From positions 744,001 through 808,000 of the forward strand of contig NZ_JIBE01000004.1 in assembly GCF_000620465.1 (NCBI RefSeq): a DNA stretch of 64,000 nucleotides, written 5' to 3'. The position numbers were made by a program, and so were the translations under genes. Shown here piece by piece: positions 1 to 10,969 of the stretch; position 1 is the stretch's first letter, and every line of letters starts with the position of its first letter. Source of the stretch: Ralstonia sp. UNC404CL21Col. GTDB taxonomy: Bacteria; Pseudomonadota; Gammaproteobacteria; Burkholderiales; Burkholderiaceae. The notes beneath the pieces were generated by a model, which saw only the letters and a list, made by a program, of their open reading frames with translations, was not told the DNA's origin and made no database searches.

Positions 1-534
1 CGCGCCGCCCGCCAGGTAATGCACGGTCTTGCTGCCCGCATCGGTAAAGTGCCAGCGGCCGTTGCTGAACAGCGCCGGGTCCGCCCAGGCGGCGGTCACT
101 TCAGCAATGAAGAGGTCGTAGCGCTTCTCGTTGTGCGGTTCGGGAATGACACGGCATTCCAGCCACCCTGCGCAGCCTGCGACGAGCGGCACATCGATCG
201 TGCGGGCTGGCACCGTGGCCAGGCCGAGCGCATCGAACTTGTCGCCGTCCCGGCCAGACAGCGTGCCCACCGTGAGCGTGGTCTCGGCAATTGCGCGGGT
301 GGGAATGTTGAGCGCAAACACGCCCGAGGCTTCGATCAGCTCGCGTGTGAGCGTGCGGCTGTCGACCACGACCAGCACCTTGGGCGGGTCAAAGTCGAGC
401 GGCATCGCCCAGGCTGCTGCCATGACGTTGCGCACGCCGTTGTGGGCGCTGGTGACCAGCGTGGTCGGGCCGTGGTTCAGGAGGCGGTAGGACTTTGCGA
501 GCTCTACTGGGGCGAGTGTGATGGGGTTGGGCAT
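1..534 (-). CDS. Flavin reductase family protein (3' end outside the window)
   Basis: Reading the minus strand from an ATG at 534 gives 178 uninterrupted codons that run off the left edge, so the C-terminus is missing. The protein begins MPNPITLAPVELAKSYRLLN and continues with a serine/threonine-rich strand (TTLVTSAHNGVRNVMAAAW), then a segment around residue 75 reading FALNIPT. This pattern is that of the FMN-binding split-barrel flavin reductase/flavoredoxin family, which uses NAD(P)H to reduce free or bound flavin for a partner oxygenase or acts as a flavoprotein itself. No signal peptide is seen, so it is probably cytoplasmic. No clear Shine-Dalgarno precedes the ATG. The partner is unknown because the downstream genes lie outside the window. 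Family assignment is fairly firm; substrate is not. Confidence 0.75.
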   Translation of the reverse strand, partial: MPNPITLAPVELAKSYRLLNHGPTTLVTSAHNGVRNVMAAAWAMPLDFDPPKVLVVVDSRTLTRELIEASGVFALNIPTRAIAETTLTVGTLSGRDGDKFDALGLATVPARTIDVPLVAGCAGWLECRVIPEPHNEKRYDLFIAEVTAAWADPALFSNGRWHFTDAGSKTVHYLAGGA

Positions 535-624
535 GATGGCGCAGGGACTCAGGGGGAGACGTCATCATAGGGCAATGGTGTTGGAGGGGGTGGGCGGGGG
601 TTTCTGCCTTGTTCTTTTGTTGTT

Positions 625-835
625 GGTGCATCCCTTGTTTCATCCCCTGCCGGGGCTGACTCACTTTCTTTGGTCTTGCCCAAAGAAAGTAAGCAAAGAA
701 ATGCGCGCCCGAGATGGCGAAACATTCCTTGAATTTATGTCGCAGGGAGGGAGGGGAGGCAAACTCGCTGCGCTCAGACAGCCTCCCCTCTTTTTCCTCC
801 CTGCAACAGAAATTCAAGGCGCCATCTAGGGCAGG
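625..835 (+). repeat. Composite repeat element 1, left unit (A1)
   Basis: About 210 bp with two nested hairpins. Hairpin I is an 11-bp perfect stem (ACTTTCTTTGG 663-673 with its complement 680-690, loop TCTTGC). Hairpin II is long: CCTTGAATTT (727-736) pairs with 810-819, GCAGGGAGG (742-750) with 796-804, and GAGGGGAGGC (751-760) with 781-790, around a loop that carries CTCGCTGCGCTCAGACA. The unit recurs inverted at 935-1136, again at 48025-48240, and inverted at 48751-48966. Stem bases differ between copies in a compensating way while the loops are kept. It does not code for protein. Confidence 0.85.
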
Positions 836-883
836 AAAGTCAAAGGACAAAAGCCGAACCATCTGGGCACAGGCCCAAACGAC

Positions 884-920
884 AAAGGCCAACCGCGCGA
901 TGGGTTGGCCTTTCTCTTTT
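884..920 (+). terminator. Terminator-like hairpin inside repeat element 1
   Basis: AAAGGCCAACC at 884-894 pairs perfectly with 903-913 (11 bp) and is followed by a T-rich run to 920. It sits in the ~100-bp core between the two inverted repeat units, where no gene is visible, so it may end transcription that enters the element from the left. Confidence 0.5.
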
Positions 921-934
921 GACGTTGAGCCCTT

Positions 935-1136
935 GATGGCGCCTTGAATTTTCGTAAGCGGGCGGAAAAAAGGCGGGGAACTGTCTGAGCGCAGCGAGTT
1001 TTCCCCGCCTCCGCCCGGTTACGCAAATTCAAGGAGTCTTTCGCCATCTCGGGCGCGCCTTTCTTTTGCCTACTTTTCTTTGGCAAGACAAAGAAAAGTA
1101 GGTCGTGCCCGGCAGGGTACGAAACAGGGATGCACC
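935..1136 (-). repeat. Composite repeat element 1, right unit (B1), inverted copy
   Basis: Reverse complement of the unit at 625-835 with the same order of blocks: outer GGTGCATCCCTG end, hairpin I, the GCGCGCCCGAGATGGCGAAA block, hairpin II and the GGCGCCATC inner end. Hairpin I has one extra base on each arm (ACTTTTCTTTG against CAAAGAAAAGT). In hairpin II the inner stem is GGCGGGGAA/TTCCCCGCC instead of the GAGGGGAGGC stem of A1, so pairing is kept although the bases changed. It lies directly downstream of the cphA pair. Confidence 0.85.
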
Positions 1137-1180
1137 ACAAAAACAAAACCCGGCGAACCCCCATCAAAGGGGGCCAAAAC

Positions 1181-3748
1181 TCATTCCGCAACGCGCCGCG
1201 CAATATGCTCCAGCGCCTCCTCCACCTGATCAATCAAAATCAGGCAGAGATCACCGGGCTGCAACCGCCCCAGCGCGGTGTCGATGGCCAAAAATTCACC
1301 ACGGATTTCCTCAACACGGCTCGTGCGCGAGGCACCCTGCAGCCCTTCGCGCAGCAACGCAAGCACCTCACCGTCAGCACGCCCACGCTGGCATTGGTCT
1401 TCGTACAGCACGACATCGTCAAACACGCCGCCAAGAATCTGCGTCTGCTTGCGGATATCTTCGTCGCGGCGGTCGCCGGCGCCGCTGATGACCACCATGC
1501 GGCGCTGCGCCGGCATGGTTCCCACTGCGTTGCACAGCGCCTGGATGGCATCCGGGTTGTGGCCGTAGTCGGCAATGAGCGTCGCGCCCTTGTAGTCGAA
1601 CAGGTTGAAGCGGCCCGGCGCGGTAGCGGCGTCATTCACGAAGGTGGCGAGGCCGCGGCGGATGATCGTCCAGTCGATGCCAAGTGCCCATGCAGCGGCA
1701 ATCGACGACATCGCGTTCTCCACCTGGAAGCCGATCGTGCCGTTGCGCGTGAGCGGAATGTCGGCCAGTGCGATGCGCGTTTCGTTCCCACCTTCGGTAG
1801 CCACAATCTCGGCGCCATCGACAAACACCACGCGCTTGCCCTGTGCGCGGTGCAGCGCCATGGTCGGCAGGCCCGGATCGTGCGCGAAGAACGTGACCGA
1901 ACCCGGGCAGCCGTCGGCCATGCGCGCGACCATCTGGTCGGCTGCATTGAGCACCGCCATGCCGCGCGGCGCCACGTTCTGCACGATCACGCTCTTGAGC
2001 ACAGCCAGGTCTTCCACCGTGCTGATGTAGTTGAGGCCCAGATGGTCGCCTTCGCCCACGTTTGTCACTACCGCCACGTCGCAGCGGTCGAACGCGAGAC
2101 CTTCGCGCAGCAGGCCACCGCGCGCGGTTTCGAAGACAGCGGCGTCTACGTCCGGATGCAGCAGCACGTTGCGCGCGCTGCGCGGGCCGCTGCAGTCGCC
2201 GGTGTCGATGCGCTGGCCCTGGATGTACACACCATCGGTGCCGGTCATGCCCATGCGCAGGCCGCTGGACGCCAGCAGATGGGTAATCAGGCGCACGGTG
2301 GTCGTCTTGCCGTTGGTACCGGACACCGCCACCACGGGAATGCGGCCGTCGTCGCCATCGGCAAACATCGTCGAGACGATGGCCTCGCCCACCGCGCGGC
2401 CCTTGCCGTACGAGGGCTGCAAATGCATGCGCAAACCCGGCGCGGCGTTGACTTCCACGATGCCGCCGGCCTGGTCCTCGAACGGCTTGAGCATCGTTTC
2501 GCACACGGCGTCCACGCCGCAGATGTCGAGGCCGACCATCTGCGCTGCCGCCACGGCACGCGCCGCGATGGCGGGGTGCACGTCGTCGGTCACGTCGGTG
2601 GCTGTGCCGCCCGTGGAGAGATTCGCGTTATTGCGCAACACCACGCGCGTGCCCTTGGGCGGCACGGCGTCGGCGCTCAGGCCCTGTTTGGCGAGCGTGG
2701 CCAGCGCAATGTCGTCAAAGCGGATTTTCGTGAGCGACGTGGCATGCCCTTCGCCGCGTCGCGGGTCGCGGTTTACTTCGTCGACCAGCTCACGCACGGT
2801 GTGCTTGCCGTCGCCAATGACTTGTGGCGGATCGCGGCGTGCGGCGGCCACCAAGTGCTTGCCCACCACGAGCAGGCGGAAATCGTGGCCGGGGATGTAG
2901 CGCTCGACAATCACGTCCGACGAAATGTCGGCCGCGACCTCATAGGCCGTCATCACTTCTTCGCGCGTGCGAATGCGCACGGCCACGCCCTTGCCCTGGT
3001 TGCCGTCGCGCGGCTTGACCACGACCGGGCCATGGATTTCCTGCGCGGCTTCCCACGCCTCTTCGGCGCTGCGCACCGAACGGCCCAGCGGTACCGGCAC
3101 GCCGGCCGCGTGCAACAGGGTCTTCGTCAGATCCTTGTCCTGCGCAATGGATTCGGCCACGGCGCTGGTCATGTCGGTTTCGGCGGCTTGGATACGGCGC
3201 TGCTTGCTGCCCCAACCAAATTGCACCATCGAGCCCTGCGTGAGACGGCGGTACGGAATCCCGCGCGCCACGGCGGCGTAGACGATGGAGCCGGTGCTGG
3301 GGCCCAGGCGCACGTCTTCGTCCAGCTCGCGCAGGCGGTGCAGCGCGTCGTCCAGATCGAACGGCTGGTCGTCGCGTGCGGCCAGGCAAAGTTGGCCGGC
3401 CAGCTCGAATGCCAGTCGGCCCACCTCCTCTTCGCTGTATTCCACGACGACCTGATACGTGCCAGGTTCGAGCGTGGGCTCGGTGTGGCTGAACGTCACC
3501 GGGCAACCGGCGGCAGCTTGCAGGCCCAGCGCCGCGGCTTCCAGCGCGTGCGCAATCGATGGCGCATCGGCTTCGTCATCCGGGCGCAACGGGCCAATCG
3601 CCGGAAAGCGCGCGCGCAGGCGGTCTTCAAAGCCCGGCAGTTCGGCCAGCAGTTGGGATTGATCCGAGCAGGCCACGATGGCTTCGATGGCCGTATGGCG
3701 GCACCAGAGGTTTGGGCCGCGCAAGGCCCGGATACGAGAGACTTCCAT
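1181..3748 (-). CDS. cphA: Cyanophycin synthetase, second copy of the pair
   Basis: 855 residues starting MEVSRIRALRGPNLWCRHTA, with a GGAAAG ribosome site 9 nt upstream. It makes the storage polymer multi-L-arginyl-poly-L-aspartate, adding Asp and Arg in turn at the cost of ATP. Domain order: N-domain to about 190; ATP-grasp about 200-465 (GPVVVKPRDGNQGKGV near 240, VEVNAAPG near 430); Mur-ligase-like half from 470 with the P-loop GTNGKTTT near 475 and the APGRFNLF/ADYGHNPDA stretch near 720. It lies 53 bp after the first cphA on the same strand, clearly one operon. Two synthetases in tandem are usual in this group (CphA and CphA'). Its N-domain lacks the HxxEHxxLELQ stretch seen in the upstream paralogue, so the two are probably not equivalent. 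Length is normal for the family. Confidence 0.9.
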   Translation of the reverse strand: MEVSRIRALRGPNLWCRHTAIEAIVACSDQSQLLAELPGFEDRLRARFPAIGPLRPDDEADAPSIAHALEAAALGLQAAAGCPVTFSHTEPTLEPGTYQVVVEYSEEEVGRLAFELAGQLCLAARDDQPFDLDDALHRLRELDEDVRLGPSTGSIVYAAVARGIPYRRLTQGSMVQFGWGSKQRRIQAAETDMTSAVAESIAQDKDLTKTLLHAAGVPVPLGRSVRSAEEAWEAAQEIHGPVVVKPRDGNQGKGVAVRIRTREEVMTAYEVAADISSDVIVERYIPGHDFRLLVVGKHLVAAARRDPPQVIGDGKHTVRELVDEVNRDPRRGEGHATSLTKIRFDDIALATLAKQGLSADAVPPKGTRVVLRNNANLSTGGTATDVTDDVHPAIAARAVAAAQMVGLDICGVDAVCETMLKPFEDQAGGIVEVNAAPGLRMHLQPSYGKGRAVGEAIVSTMFADGDDGRIPVVAVSGTNGKTTTVRLITHLLASSGLRMGMTGTDGVYIQGQRIDTGDCSGPRSARNVLLHPDVDAAVFETARGGLLREGLAFDRCDVAVVTNVGEGDHLGLNYISTVEDLAVLKSVIVQNVAPRGMAVLNAADQMVARMADGCPGSVTFFAHDPGLPTMALHRAQGKRVVFVDGAEIVATEGGNETRIALADIPLTRNGTIGFQVENAMSSIAAAWALGIDWTIIRRGLATFVNDAATAPGRFNLFDYKGATLIADYGHNPDAIQALCNAVGTMPAQRRMVVISGAGDRRDEDIRKQTQILGGVFDDVVLYEDQCQRGRADGEVLALLREGLQGASRTSRVEEIRGEFLAIDTALGRLQPGDLCLILIDQVEEALEHIARRVAE

Positions 3749-3801
3749 GCAATCAGCTTTCCGTTGTGCTTTGGGCGTTCTGTTGGATTCAGGCCCGATC
3801 G

Positions 3802-6462
<2,661 letters not shown>

Positions 6463-6751
6463 TGAATTTGCTTGGAAGCAGGGGGCGATGTACCCGTGAA
6501 TTGGTCCGTGAAATCGAACCGTTACCTTTCAATAACGTTACAACGGCGTCGGCGTTGACGTCTTGAGCCCGGAGTGCGTTGTGCAGCGCACCAAATGCCG
6601 TGCTGGCGTGGCTATGTATACTTGCGAGCAAAATTTGCAGGCCGCAACAATTGCGACGCTGCACTCCTGCCTCGATTTATGTTCGTCCTTTTCCCGTTTT
6701 GGGCTGTTTTTTGGCCATTTGGACGCGCTTTTTGAATTCTTTGCGCCACTG
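6463..6751. promoter_or_regulatory. Divergent intergenic region between cphA and the ABC transporter
   Basis: 289 bp without a convincing gene, holding the promoters of both cyanophycin-related units. It contains GTTAC at 6520-6525 and 6537-6541 on either side of TTTCAATAA (an imperfect inverted arrangement) and a TATACT-like -10 near 6616-6621 reading toward the transporter. The upstream reading frame from 6563 could extend the transporter by 63 residues, but that extension is Cys- and Phe-rich and unlike the family, so I leave it non-coding. Confidence 0.4.
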
Positions 6752-9058
6752 ATGACCCAGTCCTCCCCATCGTCCGCCCCCATCGTCGCCAGCGCTCAGG
6801 AACCCTGGAGTGTCGTGCTGGCCCCGAGCCTCGCTCCAGAAGAAACCGTCCTGGCCGGGCTGCAGCTGGATTTGGACGCAAGGCTGCATTTTACCCGCGG
6901 GTGGCTGGTTGTTACGAACCGCCGCCTGGTCGGCCAAGCGCCCGGTGAAAAGGATTTGCAAAGCTGGGACATCGCTCCTGGCATGACGCTTGCCCATAGC
7001 GACCACGCCGGCGTAGGCACGCTGGAGCTGTCCGACGGACAGCGCCGGCTGGCCAGCTGGCGCTACACCCTGGGCCGCAACACCGACGCGCTGCGGCTGG
7101 CCGACGCCTTTGACGCCCAGCGCAACGCCTTGGCCACCGGCGCCCAGGCCGCGCAGCCCGACGCAGAGGTCTGCCCGACCTGCAAGGCGCCCCTGCCGCC
7201 CGGCGAAGACAACTGCCCGCAATGCAGCCGTGAACTGGAGCAGCCGCCCTCGACCTGGGCGCTGCTGCGCCTGTGGCGCTTTGCCCGGCCGTATCGGTGG
7301 GAATTGCTGGCCGGCTTCGCCCTGCTGCTGATCGGCACGGCCGCCACGCTGGTGCCGCCGTACCTGACGATGCCGTTGATGGACAAGGTGCTGATTCCCT
7401 ACCAGAACGGGCAACCCGTCGATTACCGGCTGGTGACGCTCTATCTGTCGGGCCTGTTTGGCGCCGCGCTGGTGGCGTGGGTGCTAGGCTGGGCGCGCAC
7501 CTATCTGCTGGCGCGCGTGTCCGAGCGCATCAGCGCCGACCTGCGCACGACCACCTACGAGCACCTGCTCAAGCTGTCGCTGGAATACTTTGGCGGCAAG
7601 CGCACCGGCGACCTCATGGCGCGCATCGGTTCGGAAAGCGACCGCATCAGCGTGTTCCTGTCATTGCACCTGCTCGATTTCGCCACCGATGTGCTGATGA
7701 TCGCGATGACGGCCGTCATCCTGGTTTCGATCGACCCGTGGCTGGCGCTCGTCACGCTCGTGCCGCTGCCGTTCATCGCGTGGATGATCCACCTGGTGCG
7801 CGACCGCCTGCGCCACGGCTTCGAGAAGATCGACCGGATCTGGTCGGAAATCACCAACGTGCTGGCCGACACGATCCCGGGCATCCGGGTGGTCAAGGCC
7901 TTTGCCCAGGAAAAGCGCGAAGTGACGCGCTTTGCCGAGGCCAACAAGCACAACCTGGCGATCAACGATCGTGTCAACGCGGTGTGGTCGCTGTTTACCC
8001 CGACCGTCACGCTGCTGACCGAAGTCGGCCTGCTGGTGGTGTGGATCTTCGGCATCTGGCAGGTGAGCCACGATGCGATCACCGTCGGTGTGCTGGTGGC
8101 GTTCCTGACCTATATCAGCCGCTTCTACACGCGCCTGGATTCCATGAGCCGCATCGTGTCCGTCACGCAGAAGGCGGCGGCGGGCGCCAAGCGCATCTTC
8201 GACATTCTCGACCACGTATCGAGCGTGCCGGAGCCGGCAAAGCCCGTGCACATCGAGAAGGTGAACGGCGCGATCGAGCTGCGCGACCTGGGCTTCCGCT
8301 ACGGCAACCGCGCGGTGATCCGCGGCCTGAACCTGTCGATCCAGCCGGGCGAGATGATCGGGCTGGTTGGGCACAGCGGCTCGGGCAAGAGCACGCTCGT
8401 CAACCTGATCTGCCGCTTCTACGATGTGTCGGAAGGCGCGATCCGCCTGGACGGCACCGACATCCGTTCGCTGCCCGTCTCGGAATTCCGCCGCAACATC
8501 GGCCTGGTGCTGCAGGAGCCGTTCCTATTCTTCGGGACGATTGCCGACAACATCGCCTACGGCAAGCCCGACGCCACGCGCGAAGAGATCATCGCCGCCG
8601 CACGTGCCGCCCATGCGCACGAGTTCATCCTGCGCCTGCCGCACGGCTATGACTCGCTGGTGGGCGAACGCGGCCAGGCGCTGTCGGGCGGCGAGCGGCA
8701 GCGCATTTCGATTGCGCGCGCGCTGCTCATCAACCCGCGCATCCTGATCATGGACGAGGCCACGTCTTCCGTGGACACGACCACCGAGAAGGAAATCCAG
8801 AAGGCGCTCGACAACCTCGTGCAGGGCCGCACAACCATTGCCATCGCGCACCGTTTGTCGACGCTGCGCAAGGCAGATCGCCTGGTCGTCATGGATCGCG
8901 GTCAGATCGTCGAAGTGGGCAACCACGATGAGCTGCTCGCGCGCGAAGGGGCGTACTACAAGCTGTATCAGGCGCAGGCCCGCAATGTCGACGCCGACAC
9001 CGATCTGACCAGCGACGGCGAGCGCGTGGACGCCGCCGCGCCGGCTTACGCGCAGTGA
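6752..9058 (+). CDS. Cyanophycin-associated ABC transporter (fused TMD-NBD half transporter)
   Basis: 768 residues from MTQSSPSSAP. An N-terminal soluble part of about 170 residues includes a zinc-ribbon-like CPTCKAPLPPGEDNCPQC (about 140-160). Then comes a six-helix exporter membrane domain (about 180-450) and a nucleotide-binding domain with Walker A GHSGSGKST (~540), signature LSGGERQ (~645), Walker B ILIMDEATSSVD (~665) and the IAHRLSTLR H-loop. It resembles type IV exporters of the MsbA/ATM class. Annotation pipelines name this family 'cyanophycin metabolism-associated ABC transporter' because it accompanies cphA, as here, divergently. The substrate is not known. The next gene (DUF1854) starts 13 bp downstream and is surely co-transcribed. 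The start is uncertain since no good ribosome site precedes it. Confidence 0.85.
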   Translation: MTQSSPSSAPIVASAQEPWSVVLAPSLAPEETVLAGLQLDLDARLHFTRGWLVVTNRRLVGQAPGEKDLQSWDIAPGMTLAHSDHAGVGTLELSDGQRRLASWRYTLGRNTDALRLADAFDAQRNALATGAQAAQPDAEVCPTCKAPLPPGEDNCPQCSRELEQPPSTWALLRLWRFARPYRWELLAGFALLLIGTAATLVPPYLTMPLMDKVLIPYQNGQPVDYRLVTLYLSGLFGAALVAWVLGWARTYLLARVSERISADLRTTTYEHLLKLSLEYFGGKRTGDLMARIGSESDRISVFLSLHLLDFATDVLMIAMTAVILVSIDPWLALVTLVPLPFIAWMIHLVRDRLRHGFEKIDRIWSEITNVLADTIPGIRVVKAFAQEKREVTRFAEANKHNLAINDRVNAVWSLFTPTVTLLTEVGLLVVWIFGIWQVSHDAITVGVLVAFLTYISRFYTRLDSMSRIVSVTQKAAAGAKRIFDILDHVSSVPEPAKPVHIEKVNGAIELRDLGFRYGNRAVIRGLNLSIQPGEMIGLVGHSGSGKSTLVNLICRFYDVSEGAIRLDGTDIRSLPVSEFRRNIGLVLQEPFLFFGTIADNIAYGKPDATREEIIAAARAAHAHEFILRLPHGYDSLVGERGQALSGGERQRISIARALLINPRILIMDEATSSVDTTTEKEIQKALDNLVQGRTTIAIAHRLSTLRKADRLVVMDRGQIVEVGNHDELLAREGAYYKLYQAQARNVDADTDLTSDGERVDAAAPAYAQ

Positions 9059-9071
9059 TCCCTTATCCGAA

Positions 9072-9551
9072 ATGACTGCGATGCAAACGCCCGATTTCGC
9101 TCTGAGCCGCAACGGCTTCGGCAAGCTTGTCATGACCCTGGCCGACGGCACCGTCCATGAAGGCGTGGTGCCCGTGCGCGCCTTCCCCATCTCCGCCGCC
9201 GACGAGGGCTTGAGCCTGATGAGCACCGACGGCCGCGAGCTGGCATGGATCCCGCACCCGGCAGCGCTGCCCGCGCCGATGCGTGCGCTGATCGACGCCG
9301 AACTCGGCGCGCGTGAGTTCATGCCCGAGATCCGCAAGATCGTCGGCGTATCGACCTACGCCACGCCGAGCACGTGGACGGTGCAGACCGACCGCGGCCA
9401 GACTGACTTGGTGCTGCGCGGCGAAGAAGACATCCGCCGCCTGACCGGCACCACGCTGCTCATCTCCGACAGCCACGGCATCCACTACCTGATCCGCGAT
9501 CTGCTGTCGCTCGACAAGCACAGCCGCAAGATCCTCGACCGGTTCCTGTAG
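9072..9551 (+). CDS. DUF1854 family protein, cyanophycin-associated
   Basis: 159 residues, soluble, no signal peptide or membrane segment. The sequence reads LSRNGFGKLVMTLADGTVHEGVVPVRAFPIS (split: LSRNGFGKLVMTL, then GTVHEGVVPVRAFPIS), with IRRLTGTTLLISDSHGIHY near residue 125 and LLSLDKHSRKILDRFL at the end. This is the DUF1854 family, which pipelines tie to cyanophycin metabolism. It follows the ABC transporter by 13 bp, so the pair probably acts together, for example as an accessory or regulatory subunit of the transporter; that role is inference. A second in-frame ATG nine bases later is an alternative start. No catalytic motif is recognisable. Confidence 0.85.
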   Translation: MTAMQTPDFALSRNGFGKLVMTLADGTVHEGVVPVRAFPISAADEGLSLMSTDGRELAWIPHPAALPAPMRALIDAELGAREFMPEIRKIVGVSTYATPSTWTVQTDRGQTDLVLRGEEDIRRLTGTTLLISDSHGIHYLIRDLLSLDKHSRKILDRFL

Positions 9552-9558
9552 GGCCGGG

Positions 9559-9597
9559 TCAACCGCTCAACCGCTCAACCGCTCAACCGCTCAACCG
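9559..9597. repeat. 8-bp tandem repeat (TCAACCGC, about 4.9 copies)
   Basis: Four perfect copies of TCAACCGC (9559-9590) and a nearly complete fifth lie in the 70-bp gap between the convergent DUF1854 and serine hydrolase genes. The degenerate tail continues as CAGCCGCGTAGCCGCGGAGCC. Such a short array is prone to slippage and could vary between strains. Confidence 0.9.
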
Positions 9598-9621
9598 TGC
9601 AGCCGCGTAGCCGCGGAGCCG

Positions 9622-10764
9622 TTAATGCGGCGCCGGCTGTACGGCGGTCATCACGTCGTTGAGCAGGTTTTCGGCCTGCGTCCAGATTGCCCGCTGGTTG
9701 TAATCGCCCGCCGTGATGACGACCACCATGTCTAGGCCCGGCACGATCCACAGGCGCTGGCCGCCGTTGCCGATGCCGCCGATCCACGCGTATTCGGCGC
9801 CGCCCGCCGCCACCTTGCCGAGCCACCACTGATAGCCGTACTGCATGCCCATGCCCGTGTCGATGTGGGGCGCCGTTGATTCGGCAATCCACTCGGCGGG
9901 CACGAGTTGCCGCCCATTCCATTGACCGTGCTGCAGCACGAGCTGGCCGATGCGTGCCAGGTCTCGAGGCCGCAGGCGGACGCCGGCAAACGCCAGCGGG
10001 CGGCCGCGGTAGTCATCGACCCATTCCCAGTCGGTGATGCCCAGCGGTTCGAACAGCTGTCTGCGCGCGTACTCCGGCAACGGCATGCCGACGCGCTCCG
10101 CCAGCAGCAGCGCCAGCACCGCCGTGTTGCCGCCGTTGTAGTTGAATTGCGAGCCCGCCGGCGCTGCAATCGGCCGGTCAAACACGTAGTGCGCCTGAGA
10201 CGTGTGCCAGAACAATCCGAACTCGTCGTTGTTGAACAGGCTCGTCGCACGCCATTCGTTCCAGGCCAGGCCGCTCGACATCGACAGCATCTGGGACAGC
10301 GTGATCGCTTCGCGGCCGTCGCGATTCAGCTCCGCCAGCGCCGGAAACAGCGACAGCACCGGCGTGTCGAGCGGCGGCGTCTTGCCCTGCCCCTGCGCAA
10401 TGCCCCACAGCAGGCTGGTCACCGATTTGCTGATCGAGCGAACGTCGTGAAGCGTGCTGGCGTCGAACGTGCGCGTGGTGCGGAACAGGTCCTTCACCCG
10501 CTCGTCCTTGCCTGCACGATAGACCTCCGCGACCAGGCGTCCATGTCGCACCACGAGCAGGCTGTGGACATTGATATCGGCGTCTGCAACCTTGTGCAGG
10601 ACGGCACAGAGCTTGCGGGCGTCGAAACCCGCCGCGGCCGGTTCCGCCTCGATTTGCCAGCCGTCGTTCAACGGGGCAGGCGCGTCGCAAGGTGCCGCCT
10701 GCGCGCTGCATAACGCGCAGGCCAATGCCAAAGCGATGCCGATGCTGCGAAAGCGTTGCGTCAT
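9622..10764 (-). CDS. Periplasmic serine hydrolase of the beta-lactamase class C/PBP-like family
   Basis: 380 residues with a signal peptide (hydrophobic 8-22, cleavage near SAQAA/PC). The active-site SxxK is SISK at 110-113, followed by YxN (YNG, near 208) and a C-terminal WIGGIGNGG block near 325 in the place of the KTG-like motif. This is the layout of the 'serine hydrolase' (Pfam Beta-lactamase) family, which includes esterases, D-aminopeptidases and carboxypeptidases; true AmpC cephalosporinases are closely related but have KTG here. Substrate is unknown. It stands alone, convergent with the cyanophycin genes and divergent from opgD. I would not call it a resistance gene. Confidence 0.85.
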   Translation of the reverse strand: MTQRFRSIGIALALACALCSAQAAPCDAPAPLNDGWQIEAEPAAAGFDARKLCAVLHKVADADINVHSLLVVRHGRLVAEVYRAGKDERVKDLFRTTRTFDASTLHDVRSISKSVTSLLWGIAQGQGKTPPLDTPVLSLFPALAELNRDGREAITLSQMLSMSSGLAWNEWRATSLFNNDEFGLFWHTSQAHYVFDRPIAAPAGSQFNYNGGNTAVLALLLAERVGMPLPEYARRQLFEPLGITDWEWVDDYRGRPLAFAGVRLRPRDLARIGQLVLQHGQWNGRQLVPAEWIAESTAPHIDTGMGMQYGYQWWLGKVAAGGAEYAWIGGIGNGGQRLWIVPGLDMVVVITAGDYNQRAIWTQAENLLNDVMTAVQPAPH

Positions 10765-10969
10765 CCGAGCCCCCAGGTCGATGTGCCGCCAAGTATCGCA
10801 ACCGGCACTTCAAGGCGCAAACCCGCTGCGACGAACGGTCGATTTGGCCGCCTGGGCCGCCTGGGCCGCGACGGATCGGCCATCCGGACGACCCTCAGCC
10901 CGCGTCGGAACCCCGGTGCGCGTTACCATGTCGGACCATTCTTATTCACCCGCTACATCACAGGCACCT

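Noticed and set aside
389-947. Several 77-167-codon frames through repeat element 1 and the flavin reductase start
   Set aside because: They read through the hairpins, change with the repeat copies and have no start signals. The real gene on the minus strand is the flavin reductase starting at 534.
625-1136. Insertion sequence or MITE of a known IS
   Set aside because: No transposase frame is present, no target duplication is evident, and the units show paired stem changes not expected of simple transposon ends.
9622-10764. AmpC-type class C beta-lactamase
   Set aside because: SxxK and YxN are present but the KTG motif is replaced by a GGIGNGG-type sequence, and this family is mostly esterases and peptidases.
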